Shown one piece after another: positions 43,785-52,171 of a stretch of DNA of 63,849 bases. The position numbers and the translations under genes were made by a program. The stretch comes from Rhizobium metallidurans (GTDB taxonomy: Bacteria > Pseudomonadota > Alphaproteobacteria > Rhizobiales > Rhizobiaceae), in contig NZ_JACIDW010000020.1 in NCBI RefSeq assembly GCF_014196505.1, positions 1 to 63,849 of the forward strand. Direction: 5' to 3'. The stretch's first letter is position 1; every line of letters starts with the position of its first letter. The notes below the pieces were generated by a model, which saw only the letters and a list, made by a program, of their open reading frames with translations, was not told where the DNA came from and searched no databases.

Positions 43785-44393
43785 TCAGCCTTCGGTCCGC
43801 AACAGGCCGCCGGCGAGATGCTTGAAGGCATCGACGACCTTTTCCAGCACCGCATGCGGATCATCGGCCGCGGCGATCCAGAGGGCCGCGTTGAGCGCCG
43901 CGCCGTTGATCAACCGCGCGGCCGCCTCGGCATCCACGGGCTTGACGATGCCGTCAGCAATCAGCGCCGCGATCGTCTGCGTGGAGGTGCGCAGGCACGC
44001 GGTCTGGTTCGGCCATTGCGAGGGATCGCCAAGCACAGCGGGGCCATCGAGCAGCATGATCCGCTGGATCTCGGGCTCGAGCGCCATCTCGATATAGGCG
44101 ATGCCTTCGTTGAGAAAGCCCTCCCATGGCGTCCTGCCCCTGGCCTGCGCGGCACGCTGGCGCACCAGCATCTCGGCGTCGATCTGGTCGATGACGGCTT
44201 GCAGCAGACCCTTCTTGTCACCGAAATTGTGATAAAGCGCGCCGCGCGTCAGGCCCGCTTCGGCGGTGAAATCATCCATTGACGAGGCAGCGTAACCCTT
44301 TGTGGCGAAAGCCTTTCGGCCGGCCTCGATGAGCTTTGCCCGGGTTTCCTCCACCATCTGCGCCCGCGTTCTTGCCGTCACCGTTGCCTCCAT
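43785..44393 (-). CDS. TetR-family transcriptional repressor
   Basis: A 202-residue repressor. The N-terminal HTH reads LIEAGRKAFATKGYAASSMDDFTAEAGLTRGALYHNFGDKK (about residues 21-60), followed by a helical ligand domain with the C-terminal dimer patch typical of TetR_C. Divergent from ridA; three near-identical palindromes in the 188-bp gap are its probable operators, with one close to its own ATG. Ligand unknown. Confidence 0.92.
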   Translation of the reverse strand: MEATVTARTRAQMVEETRAKLIEAGRKAFATKGYAASSMDDFTAEAGLTRGALYHNFGDKKGLLQAVIDQIDAEMLVRQRAAQARGRTPWEGFLNEGIAYIEMALEPEIQRIMLLDGPAVLGDPSQWPNQTACLRTSTQTIAALIADGIVKPVDAEAAARLINGAALNAALWIAAADDPHAVLEKVVDAFKHLAGGLLRTEG

Positions 44394-44400
44394 AAATCAA

Positions 44401-44466
44401 CATACGCGGCGTATGCATATTGACATACGCCGCGTATGCTTCCTATATTCACATACGGGGCGTATA
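44401..44466. promoter_or_regulatory. Three TetR-type operators
   Basis: CATACGCGGCGTATG (44401-44415), CATACGCCGCGTATG (44424-44438) and CATACGGGGCGTATA (44452-44466) are near-identical 15-bp palindromes spaced 23 and 28 bp apart. They lie between tetR and ridA; the first begins 8 bp from the tetR start codon. Confidence 0.85.
44420..44449 (+). promoter_or_regulatory. Sigma-70-type promoter of ridA overlapped by operator
   Basis: TTGACA (44420-44425), an 18-bp spacer and TATATT (44444-44449). The second operator lies almost wholly in the spacer, so bound repressor would block polymerase directly. The ridA start is about 132 bp downstream. Confidence 0.65.
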
Positions 44467-44581
44467 TCATTCTCGCCCTTGATAGTGAAGAGCAGAGATC
44501 CAGGTGACCTATCAGCAACGTGTCGCGCCCTTGGCGTGGCGGCGGCGCTTGGATTTTGCCTTGTCAAAACAGGAGCATGAC

Positions 44582-44986
44582 ATGACCAAACGCAACGCGA
44601 TCTTCCCGGCCGGCAGGCAGGCGCTTTATGAAATCAACAGCTATTCGGCGGCGATCCGCTCCGGCGATCTCCTTTTCGTCTCCGGTCAGGTGGGTAGCCG
44701 CGAGGACGGATCGCCCGAGCCTGATTTTCCGAAGCAGGTACAGCTCGCCTTCGACAATCTCGCGGCGGTGCTGAAAGCCGCCGGCGCCGGCTTCGACGAC
44801 ATTATCGACGTCACCAGCTTTCATACCGATCCCGAAAACCAGTTCGCGGCGGTAGACGACGTTCGTCTGAAGGTGTTCGGCGACAAGCCCTATCCGAACT
44901 GGACGGCTGTCGGCGTCAACTGGCTGGCGGGATTCGATTTCGAGATCAAGGTGATCGCCCGCATCCCCTCCTCCGCCGACGCGTAA
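44582..44986 (+). CDS. RidA/YjgF family enamine-imine deaminase
   Basis: A 134-residue RidA-superfamily protein that hydrolyses reactive imines/enamines from PLP enzymes; forms a trimer. Family segments: AIRSGDLLFVSGQVG, FDDIIDVTSFHTD, PNWTAVGVNWLAG and C-terminal FEIKVIARI. The Arg that binds substrate in archetypal RidA (ARSAVEV-like) is not preserved here (WTAVGV), so it may be one of the Rid2-7 subgroups. GGAG 6 nt before the ATG. Under divergent TetR control. Confidence 0.88.
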   Translation: MTKRNAIFPAGRQALYEINSYSAAIRSGDLLFVSGQVGSREDGSPEPDFPKQVQLAFDNLAAVLKAAGAGFDDIIDVTSFHTDPENQFAAVDDVRLKVFGDKPYPNWTAVGVNWLAGFDFEIKVIARIPSSADA

Positions 44987-45101
44987 ATCCACGCGGCCGG
45001 AACCTGGCAACATTCGCGGACATGTGCCGTCGCCGAGGCGCATGTCGAGCATTTCACGCGATGAACGAGCTTTGCCGGCGGGTGGATATACGAATGGATG
45101 A

Positions 45102-45135
45102 ATGCTTGGTGTATCAAGAATGAAACACCAAGCAT
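45102..45135 (+). ncRNA. Hairpin 1 upstream of the 71-residue gene
   Basis: Arms ATGCTTGGTGT (45102-45112) and ACACCAAGCAT (45125-45135) pair perfectly over 11 bp around a 12-nt loop. It is followed by no T-run, so it is not a simple terminator. It shares the string GTGTATCAA with the second hairpin at 45188-45216, hinting at duplication or a common binder. Confidence 0.5.
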
Positions 45136-45187
45136 CTCTACAGTGATTCAAGATGGATGATATATAAATTCACCTATGATAAATAAT

Positions 45188-45217
45188 CTCCGTGTATCAA
45201 TGGATAATACACGGAGG
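45188..45217 (+). promoter_or_regulatory. Hairpin 2 sequestering the Shine-Dalgarno
   Basis: CTCCGTGTAT (45188-45197) and ATACACGGAG (45207-45216) form a perfect 10-bp stem with a 9-nt loop. The ribosome-binding sequence GGAGG (45213-45217) is inside the 3' arm and 5 nt before ATG 45223. In this fold translation is off, as in RNA thermometers or trans-acting switches. Function is inference. Confidence 0.6.
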
Positions 45218-45222
45218 ACTAT

Positions 45223-45438
45223 ATGTTTGTTATTTCCATTGATGATCATGGCGACGAACGAAACTTCCTGGCGACATCCTTCAATATTGACAGGGGCGTC
45301 GTCATTGCCACGATATGCGGCCTGAAGCGCAAATTCGATGCAGCCGATGTCATCGATATTCTACCGGTGGAACCGCTGTCGGACCGCAACGACCGTTTCA
45401 TCGCCGAGCAGCCCGAGCGCCAGCGGATGCACGGATAA
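45223..45438 (+). CDS. Small hypothetical protein behind a regulatory hairpin
   Basis: A 71-residue protein (MFVISIDDHGDERNF ... CGLKRKFDAADVIDILPVEPL) of unknown family, acidic overall with a basic centre and no signal peptide or membrane helix. A strong GGAGG lies 5 nt before the ATG but is within a 10-bp stem. An intrinsic terminator closes the unit 35 bp after the stop, so this is a stand-alone transcript with a structured leader. Confidence 0.75.
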   Translation: MFVISIDDHGDERNFLATSFNIDRGVVIATICGLKRKFDAADVIDILPVEPLSDRNDRFIAEQPERQRMHG

Positions 45439-45472
45439 CCGGCTTTACCGACTTTTCCAAGTCCCCAGAAGA

Positions 45473-45498
45473 ACGCCCGCGACATGCGCGGGCGTTTT
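45473..45498 (+). terminator. Intrinsic terminator
   Basis: ACGCCCGCG (45473-45481) and CGCGGGCGT (45487-45495) pair perfectly over 9 bp with a 5-nt loop, followed by TTT. Ends the small-gene transcript; from the other side it lies just past the second chemoreceptor gene. Confidence 0.8.
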
Positions 45499-45519
45499 GT
45501 CGTTCATGGCGCCGATCGG

Positions 45520-47340
45520 TCAGGCCGCGGCGTAGCGGCGCGTCATCGCGTGATCGCCCGCTTGCAGGTTGAACTGCCCGAGCAGATGCATCAGCTTGGC
45601 CGCTTCCTGGGCGAGGCCATGGCTTGCGGCTGTCTGCTCCTCGACCATGGCGGCATTCTGCTGGGTGCCCTGGTCCATGGTGTTGACGGCGGTGTTGATC
45701 TCGGCAAGCCCTGTCGACTGCTCACGGGTGGCGGTGACGATCGCATCGACGTGCCGGCTGATGTCCTGAACCTGACCGACGATGGTTTCCAGCGACTTGC
45801 CGGTCTCGCCGACCAGGCTGACGCCGGAGCGAACCTGGGCGTTGGAGGCCGAGATCAGGGTCTCGATCTCCTTGGCGGCGACGGCCGAGCGCTGCGCGAG
45901 CTCGCGCACTTCCTGGGCGACGACGGCGAACCCCTTGCCGGCTTCACCCGCGCGCGCCGCCTCGACGCCCGCATTGAGCGCGAGCAGGTTGGTCTGGAAG
46001 GCGATGTCGTCGATGACGCTGATGATATTGGCGATCTTCCGCGAGGATTGCTCGATCTCGGTCATGGCGGAGACCGCCTTGCGGACGATGTTGCCGGACT
46101 CCTCGGCACCCCCACGCGTGCGCGACACCAGGCTGCCGGCTTCCTCGGCGCGGCGGGCGGTGTCCTTGACCGTGGTGGTGATCTCTTCCAGCGCCGCGGC
46201 GGTTTCCTCGATCGAGGCGGCCTGCTGTTCAGTGCGGCGTGCGAGGCCATCGGCGGCGTTGCGGATTTCTCCGGCGCCGGCGTCGATGGCGTGGGCGTTG
46301 TAGCCGACCTCCTGCAGCGCTTCGCTGAGCTTGGCGACCGAGGTGTTGAAATCATTGCGCAGGCGATCGAGGTGATCGGCGAAGGGCTGCTCGATGCGGT
46401 GGGCGAGATCGCCCGCCGACAGCGCACCCAGGGCGCCCGCCAACGCCTCTACGGCATGACCGATGTCGGCCGCCTCGCGCGCCTTGGCGGCTTCGTTGCG
46501 GGCGCGTTCGTCGCGGGCATGCGCGCGGCTGTCCTCGGCGCTGCGTTCGAGATCGAGCCGGGCAAAGGCATTGTCGCGGAAGACGGAGACGGCGGCGGCC
46601 ATGTCGCCGATCTCGTCATGGCGGCTTGAATAGGGAACGGCGGCGTCGAGATCGCCATCGGCAAGGCGGGCCATGCGCGCGGCGATGGTCGTGATCGGCC
46701 GCGAGATGCGCTTCCAGGCGAGGTAGGCGGCGGCGATGGCGGCGGCGAGAGCGACGGCGAGGCCGGCGACGATCGAGACAGTGCCGGCGTAATAGTTTCC
46801 GGCGGCCGAGACGAGGGCCGCGTCGGTCGACTGACGGTCCCTGGCGATCATGCCGTCGATCAGCGTCTGGATGTTGTTGGCCGACATCGACAGCTCGCCG
46901 CGATAGAGCGAATTGGCCTGGCTGCGCTTGTCGTCGAGGGCGAGCGCTATAATCCTGTCGGCGACGGCGGCGTCGTTGTTGAGCGCCTTCTGCAGCCGCC
47001 CGAAATTCTGCGTCATGTACTCGCTTTTCGGCTGCTTTTCGAAAGCATCGATGGCGGCATTAAGCCGCTGGCGACGGGTCTTCAGCGTGGTCTCGGCATT
47101 GCGGAAATCGGTCTTTCCCGAGGCCAGGAGATAGTCGGCATAGCTGCGGCGCACGTCGTTCAGCGTGGTGACGATGGTGCTCAGACGCTCGGTATTCGGG
47201 ATATTGCGGGCGCCGATCTCGCGCGTATTGGCTTCGAGACTGGTGAGCGCGACGGCGGCGATGGCGCCCTGAACCAGCGAAATGGCGACGAGGGACAGGA
47301 AGAGCACCGGAAGCAGCGTCTTGATCTTCATTTTGAACAT
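45520..47340 (-). CDS. Methyl-accepting chemotaxis protein without CheR tether
   Basis: A 606-residue chemoreceptor: helix (about 8-32), periplasmic four-helix-bundle sensor (DDVRRSYADYLLA and EANTREIGARNIPNTERL), second helix (about 183-208), one or two HAMP domains and a signalling hairpin nearly identical to that of the 39378-41312 receptor (DIAFQTNLLALNAGVEAARA). It ends TRRYAAA with no Trp-Glu-Phe pentapeptide, so it may rely on neighbours for methylation. A small inverted repeat CCACT/AGTGG lies 130 bp upstream. Confidence 0.92.
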   Translation of the reverse strand: MFKMKIKTLLPVLFLSLVAISLVQGAIAAVALTSLEANTREIGARNIPNTERLSTIVTTLNDVRRSYADYLLASGKTDFRNAETTLKTRRQRLNAAIDAFEKQPKSEYMTQNFGRLQKALNNDAAVADRIIALALDDKRSQANSLYRGELSMSANNIQTLIDGMIARDRQSTDAALVSAAGNYYAGTVSIVAGLAVALAAAIAAAYLAWKRISRPITTIAARMARLADGDLDAAVPYSSRHDEIGDMAAAVSVFRDNAFARLDLERSAEDSRAHARDERARNEAAKAREAADIGHAVEALAGALGALSAGDLAHRIEQPFADHLDRLRNDFNTSVAKLSEALQEVGYNAHAIDAGAGEIRNAADGLARRTEQQAASIEETAAALEEITTTVKDTARRAEEAGSLVSRTRGGAEESGNIVRKAVSAMTEIEQSSRKIANIISVIDDIAFQTNLLALNAGVEAARAGEAGKGFAVVAQEVRELAQRSAVAAKEIETLISASNAQVRSGVSLVGETGKSLETIVGQVQDISRHVDAIVTATREQSTGLAEINTAVNTMDQGTQQNAAMVEEQTAASHGLAQEAAKLMHLLGQFNLQAGDHAMTRRYAAA

Positions 47341-47540
47341 AGCGGGTCTCGAATGCGGCCGACCGACGTGTCAGCGATCGGAGAACCGATCCGCTGGCGT
47401 CCGCGCCTTGGATTGTGCCGGAAAAGGGGCCGGGCGCTGATGCCCGTGCTGCGTCATGCATTGCCGGCCACTAAATACTAGAAGTGGTAAAATTTGATTA
47501 AAAGTAATACTTTTTGAACATTTCGGCGCCATCCCGGCCA

Positions 47541-48293
47541 TCATCGGCGCATGAAGGCCTCGAAGGCGGCGCGGGCTTCGGCGCTTTGCAGGCGGGAGGC
47601 GAAGTGGCGGGCTTCCTCGTCCATGCGGGCGATGATCTGTTCACGGTCGCCACGGATGAGGTCGCGGGAAATGCGCAGCGCTTCCGGCGGCTTGGCGGCG
47701 AGCTTGCTGGCGAGGCCAAGCGTTTCCGCCTCGACCCGGTGCGGTTCCACGACCCTGAAGACAAGACCGGCCTCCCTCGCCTCCTCGCCGGAGAAGGGTT
47801 CGCCGGCGGCGAGCATGGCGAAGGCGCGCTGGGCGCCCATGATGCGCGGAGCGAGCAGGCTGGAGGCCGCCTCGGGCACCAAAGCGAGATCGACGAAGGG
47901 GGTGCGGAACTGGCTGCGGGCGGAACAGACCGTCAGGTCGCAATGCAGGTGCATGGTGGTGCCGATGCCGATCGCCAGACCATCGACGCCAGACACGACG
48001 GGCTTTTCCGCGCGCACCAGCGCGTAGAGCAAATCGACGATCTCGCGCGGCATGCCGCCGCCCATCGACGCGGCCAGGAAGTCACCAAGATCATTGCCCG
48101 CGGAGAAGCAGCCTTCGCCGCCGAGGAGGACGGTGGCGCGGATATCCGGGTTCCCATCGGCCGAGGCCAGCGCCTCGGTCATGACCGTATACATGGCGCG
48201 GGTGATGGCGTTCTTCTTGTCCGGGCGGTTGAAACGGATGATCTGGACGCCTGGATGATCTTCCGGGCGCTCGACGAGAATGTGGTTGGTCAT
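47541..48293 (-). CDS. Enoyl-CoA hydratase/isomerase
   Basis: A 250-residue crotonase-fold protein acting on acyl-CoA in beta-oxidation or branched-chain catabolism. Oxyanion loops: GCFSAGNDLGDF and GLAIGIGTTMHLHCDLTVCS. The second catalytic Glu of classical hydratases (usually in the DxxLVPE segment) may be LALVPEAASSLL, as in 3,2-enoyl-CoA isomerases. Cotranscribed with the acyl-CoA dehydrogenase, 9 bp after its stop. Confidence 0.9.
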   Translation of the reverse strand: MTNHILVERPEDHPGVQIIRFNRPDKKNAITRAMYTVMTEALASADGNPDIRATVLLGGEGCFSAGNDLGDFLAASMGGGMPREIVDLLYALVRAEKPVVSGVDGLAIGIGTTMHLHCDLTVCSARSQFRTPFVDLALVPEAASSLLAPRIMGAQRAFAMLAAGEPFSGEEAREAGLVFRVVEPHRVEAETLGLASKLAAKPPEALRISRDLIRGDREQIIARMDEEARHFASRLQSAEARAAFEAFMRR

Positions 48294-48302
48294 GTCATCT
48301 CC

Positions 48303-50093
48303 TCAGACGAGAATGGATCTGGCGGCGGCGAGGCTCGAGGCACCGTTGACGACGCTGTCCTTCAGCGCCGTGGTCTCGGCCAGCAGGTTTTCGGCGGCGA
48401 AGCGGCAAAGCGCGATGCGGTCGGCGGCCTTGCCGTCTTCGGCATCGGCAAGCGCGCCCTTGGCGAGATAGCAGCCGGTCAGCGTCAGGCCGAACAGGCG
48501 CTGATAGGGCGTGGCGCCGGCCAAGGCATCGGCGGTGTTGCCGGCCGCGAGTTGCGCCAGGAGCCAATCGGTCGCCTGTTGAAGATCGGTGATGGCGACG
48601 TTGAGACGGTTCTCCGTGGCACCGAAGTTTTCGGCGTTGGATGCGCCGACGCGGCCGGCGATTTCCCGCAGCTCGGCGATCAGGCTCTTGACCTCGCCGC
48701 CATCCGACAGCGTGAGCTTGCGGGTGACGAGGTCGATCGCCTGGATGCCGTTGGTGCCTTCGTAGATGGGGGCGATGCGCGCGTCGCGCAGATAGCGGGC
48801 GGCGCCGGTTTCCTCGATGAAGCCCATGCCGCCATGCACCTGGATGCCGAGCGAAGCGACATCGACGCCGATATCGGTGGCGAAGGACTTGGCGACCGGG
48901 GTCAGAAGAGCGGCGCGCTCCTGCCAGTGCTTCCCGGCATCGGCTGCGCGGTGCGCCATGTCGGTGGCATGGGCGCAGCTATAGGCGATGGCGCGCGCGC
49001 CCTGGGTCAGCGCCTTCATCGTCAGCAGCATTCTGATGACGTCGGGATGCTCGATGATCGGGCTCATGCCCCCCGTTTGGCCGGCGGCGCTCCAGCCGGG
49101 CGCCTTGCCCTGGGTGCGCTCGCGGGCATAGGCGACGGCCTTCTGCGTGGCGGCTTCGGCAATGGCGACGCCCTGCATGCCGACGGCGAGGCGGGCGTTG
49201 TTCATCATCGTGAACATGCAGGCGAGACCCTTGTTTTCCTCGCCGACCAGCCAGCCGATGGCGCCCTTCTCCTCGCCGGAGCGACCGTCGCCGTAGATCA
49301 TCGTGCAGGTGGGCGAGCCGTGGATGCCGAGCTTGTGCTCCAGCGCGTGGCAGAAGAGATCGTTGCGAGCACCGAGCGAGCCGTCCTGGTTGATCAGGAA
49401 TTTCGGCACGAGGAAGAGCGAGATGCCGCGCGTGCCCGCGGGCGCATCCGGCAGGCGGGCAAGCACAAGGTGGATGATGTTGTCGGCGGCGTCGTGTTCG
49501 CCCCAGGTGATGAAGATCTTCTGGCCGAAGACGCGGTAGCTGCCGTCGTCGCGGCGCTCGGCGCGGGCCTTCAGCACCCCAAGGTCGGAGCCGGCATGCG
49601 GTTCCGTCAGGTTCATCGTGCCGGTCCATTCGCCGGAAACGAGTTTCGGGAGATAGGTGCTTTTCAGCGCGTCGCTGCCGTGAGCGGCGATGGCTTCGAT
49701 GGCGCCCATGGTCAGCGTCGGGCAGAGCGCGAACGCCATGGAGCCGGAGTTCCACATTTCGAGTGCCGCGACATTCAGCATATGCGGCAGCGCCTGGCCG
49801 CCGAACGTCTCCGATGCCGTCAGCCCGTTCCAGCCGCCGGCGATCCAATCGCGGTAGAGCTCGCGCCAGCCATCCGGCGTCGTCACCGTGCCGTTTTCGA
49901 TCCGCGCGCCCTGGCGGTCGCCGATTTCGGCGAGTGGCGCGATCTCGTCGGAGGCGAAGCGGCCGGCTTCGGACAGGATCGCATCGACCAGATCCTCGCC
50001 GAGATCGCCCAGCAGGCCGTCATCGATCGCCCGGGCCAGACCGGCCACATGCTTGAGGGTGAATGCGATCTCCTCGACGGGCGCCTTGTACAT
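48303..50093 (-). CDS. Acyl-CoA dehydrogenase (FadE-type, C-terminal extended)
   Basis: A 596-residue flavoenzyme that oxidises acyl-CoA to enoyl-CoA. FAD/substrate segments NLTEPHAGSDLGVLKARAE, FITWGEHDAADNIIHLVLAR, GIQVHGGMGFIEETGAARYLRDARI and the catalytic base in YEGTNGIQAIDLV. The roughly 170 residues beyond the base form the C-terminal extension of long FadE enzymes. With the following hydratase it handles two consecutive beta-oxidation steps. A TTTACGTAAA palindrome lies 75 bp upstream. Confidence 0.93.
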   Translation of the reverse strand: MYKAPVEEIAFTLKHVAGLARAIDDGLLGDLGEDLVDAILSEAGRFASDEIAPLAEIGDRQGARIENGTVTTPDGWRELYRDWIAGGWNGLTASETFGGQALPHMLNVAALEMWNSGSMAFALCPTLTMGAIEAIAAHGSDALKSTYLPKLVSGEWTGTMNLTEPHAGSDLGVLKARAERRDDGSYRVFGQKIFITWGEHDAADNIIHLVLARLPDAPAGTRGISLFLVPKFLINQDGSLGARNDLFCHALEHKLGIHGSPTCTMIYGDGRSGEEKGAIGWLVGEENKGLACMFTMMNNARLAVGMQGVAIAEAATQKAVAYARERTQGKAPGWSAAGQTGGMSPIIEHPDVIRMLLTMKALTQGARAIAYSCAHATDMAHRAADAGKHWQERAALLTPVAKSFATDIGVDVASLGIQVHGGMGFIEETGAARYLRDARIAPIYEGTNGIQAIDLVTRKLTLSDGGEVKSLIAELREIAGRVGASNAENFGATENRLNVAITDLQQATDWLLAQLAAGNTADALAGATPYQRLFGLTLTGCYLAKGALADAEDGKAADRIALCRFAAENLLAETTALKDSVVNGASSLAAARSILV

Positions 50094-50161
50094 GCTGTTC
50101 TCCTCGTATGCCTGATGGCAGGGCAGTCCTACCCTACCCTCTCCTCCGCCGGCAGAGCTAA

Positions 50162-50183
50162 TTGATTTTTACGTAAACGTCAA
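50162..50183. promoter_or_regulatory. Palindromic operator upstream of the acyl-CoA genes
   Basis: TTTACGTAAA (50168-50177) is a perfect palindrome, flanked symmetrically by TTGA (50162-50165) and TCAA (50180-50183): 18 of 22 positions symmetric. Such sites resemble those of acyl-CoA regulators (LiuR or FadR/PsrA types) of proteobacteria. It lies 68 bp before the dehydrogenase start codon and 203 bp before corA. Confidence 0.55.
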
Positions 50184-50385
50184 TTTCAAACTTGCAACTG
50201 CTTTTGTCATGAAAATGCAGGATAGCTGTCATAAGGAAGGATCAAGGCATCGCTCGAAAGGGTCTTGCCATTCGGTGCGACGCCATGTTCATGCTCTCTG
50301 CAGAGCCGCCGATCCGGCGCCGTCGGTCGTAAAGACCCAAAACGCCAGTGGAGCGCACCGCCAAATGCAAGAGGACCGGCGAAGA

Positions 50386-51381
50386 ATGGATACACTGCCT
50401 GTTAGCATGCCGGGCTTCGTCTGGGGCTACCGCTTCCCTGAAGGCGGCGGCAAGCCGACACGTCTGGCCAACAACGCATCGCAATCGGACCTCACCGCCG
50501 ACGGCGGCTTCTACTGGCTGCATCTCAACCTCGCGGATGCCCGCGTTCCAAGCCTGCTCGACAGCCTGTCGGGTCTAACCGACGACGCCAAGGCGGCGCT
50601 GATCACCCATGACACCCACTCGGCCATCACCGTGGACGAGCAGATGCTCTACGGCACGCTGGTCGATTGCCAGCGCGAATTCGACCACGAGACCGCCGAC
50701 CTCGGCTGGCTGCACTTCGCCATCTCCGATCGCTTCATCATCACCACGCGGCTGCAGCCGCTGCGCAGCATCGACAGGGCACGGCAGCTGGTGGAGAAGA
50801 ACCCGGCGAAATTCACCCGACCGGTCGACCTGTTCGAATTGCTGGTCACCGAGTTTCAGCGCACGCTGATCGCCATCGTCATGGACCTGACCGAGGACCT
50901 GAACGCCATCGAGGATTTCGTCTACGATCCGGCGCCGCGCGACGAGCGGCGGCGGCTGGCGCCGGTCCGGCGCACGGTGGTGCGCATCCACCGGCACCTG
51001 CGAACGGTGCTGGCCCTGATGCGCCGCGCCGCCGCCTCCGACGACGACGAAATGCCTTTCGGCTTCGAGGATGTCGCCGGCCGGCTGACGGCGCGGCTCG
51101 AAACCGTCGATCACGATATCTACGTGCTGCAGGACCGGGCACGGCTGCTGCATGAGGAAATCGATTCCAAGCAGTCCTCCGAGACCAACCGGCACCTCTA
51201 CATCCTGTCGATCATGACCGCATTCCTGCTGCCGCCAACGCTGGTTACCGGCTTTTTCGGCATGAATACGGCCAATCTGCCGTTCACCGAGGGCGCGACG
51301 GGCACGGAATACGCCATCGTCATGATCGCCGCGTCGATCATGCTGGCATGGTTTCTGCTGAAGCGGATGAAGATTCTTTGA
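50386..51381 (+). CDS. CorA-family magnesium/zinc transporter
   Basis: A 331-residue CorA/ZntB-type cation channel. Large N-terminal cytoplasmic domain, then two membrane helices with the filter GFFGMNTANLPF (the canonical GMN). The linker helix region RHLYILSIMTAFLLPPTLVTGFFGMN is typical of the pore helix. ATG 50386 (MDTLPV) fits the family; the longer frame from 50209 is unconserved. Could be Mg2+ or Zn2+ specific. Confidence 0.92.
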   Translation: MDTLPVSMPGFVWGYRFPEGGGKPTRLANNASQSDLTADGGFYWLHLNLADARVPSLLDSLSGLTDDAKAALITHDTHSAITVDEQMLYGTLVDCQREFDHETADLGWLHFAISDRFIITTRLQPLRSIDRARQLVEKNPAKFTRPVDLFELLVTEFQRTLIAIVMDLTEDLNAIEDFVYDPAPRDERRRLAPVRRTVVRIHRHLRTVLALMRRAAASDDDEMPFGFEDVAGRLTARLETVDHDIYVLQDRARLLHEEIDSKQSSETNRHLYILSIMTAFLLPPTLVTGFFGMNTANLPFTEGATGTEYAIVMIAASIMLAWFLLKRMKIL

Positions 51382-51516
51382 GGCGAGTCGCGGATCGTGG
51401 ATGGCGTGGCTTAGCCCGGCCACTGGCGCCCCTTCTCCCGAGCGAGGAGAAGTCAGAGGGCAAATGCGGGGGCCGCTAGCGCGAAGCTAACGGCACCCCG
51501 AGATCCGGACCAGCCC

Positions 51517-52014
51517 TCAATAAGGCGAGACGCACTGCTGGCGTGGGCCGTTATACGGCTGGAAGGTGTTGTCGTAGGCGCGATACGAGCGGTAGCGCTG
51601 CTCGCACCAGGCGACATGGCCGGAGCCGGCGGGCGCGACATAGCGCGGCTGGCTGGCGATCGCGCCGCCGATGACGGCGCCGGCACCGAAGGCGGCGAGC
51701 GGGTACCAATAGCCGTTATAGTGGCGATAGCCGGGACGTGCATAGGTGTAGCCGCGATATCCGCCGTACCAGCCGGGGCGATAGGCGGGGCGGTAAGCCG
51801 GGCGATAACCGGGATAGTAGCCGCCCGGCCGGCCATAATAGCCCGGACCCGGTCCGCAACGACCATAGCGGCAATATTGCACGTTTTGAACATCCGCCGA
51901 TTTTTCCACCTGCGGCGCGGCAGGCATCTGCACGGCCTGTGACGGCACGACGCTCGCGACCAGCATCAGGGACGAAATGGCCGCGGCGAAAAGCTGTTTG
52001 AACGACCTGGGCAT
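51517..52014 (-). CDS. BA14K family secreted protein
   Basis: A 165-residue exported protein: signal peptide (MLVASVVPSQA/VQM), a Gly/Tyr/Pro/Arg-rich repeat zone (PGYRPAYRPAYRPGWYGGYR) and a C-terminal BA14K segment HVAWCEQRYRSYRAYDNTF...RQQCVSPY with the conserved Cys pair. BA14K is a Brucella immunoreactive lectin-like protein; rhizobial homologues are of unknown role. Divergent from the GH25 lysozyme-like gene. Confidence 0.88.
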   Translation of the reverse strand: MPRSFKQLFAAAISSLMLVASVVPSQAVQMPAAPQVEKSADVQNVQYCRYGRCGPGPGYYGRPGGYYPGYRPAYRPAYRPGWYGGYRGYTYARPGYRHYNGYWYPLAAFGAGAVIGGAIASQPRYVAPAGSGHVAWCEQRYRSYRAYDNTFQPYNGPRQQCVSPY

Positions 52015-52058
52015 GAAGACTCCAATCTCAACGTAAATGAACCCGTGATGTAACGCAT

Positions 52059-52105
52059 GGATGGGGAAGATGTTCCTGAGCGCATCTTTTTTGCGCGACC
52101 CATCC
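52059..52105 (+). promoter_or_regulatory. Nested hairpin in the BA14K-GH25 divergent region
   Basis: Outer arms GGATGGG (52059-52065) and CCCATCC (52099-52105), inner arms AAGATG (52067-52072) and CATCTT (52083-52088) followed by TTTT. On the plus strand the inner stem plus T6 looks like a weak terminator or attenuator; on the minus strand it precedes the BA14K gene. No further assignment. Confidence 0.4.
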
Positions 52106-52171
52106 CGATTTTTTGTTTATGCGTAAAGGCTGATAAGCAATACATTAACCAGTTTTCATCACTCTCGTCAC

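Noticed and set aside
47514..50165. 883-residue plus-strand open frame across the acyl-CoA genes
   Set aside because: Spans two real opposing genes and their junction, with low-complexity composition.
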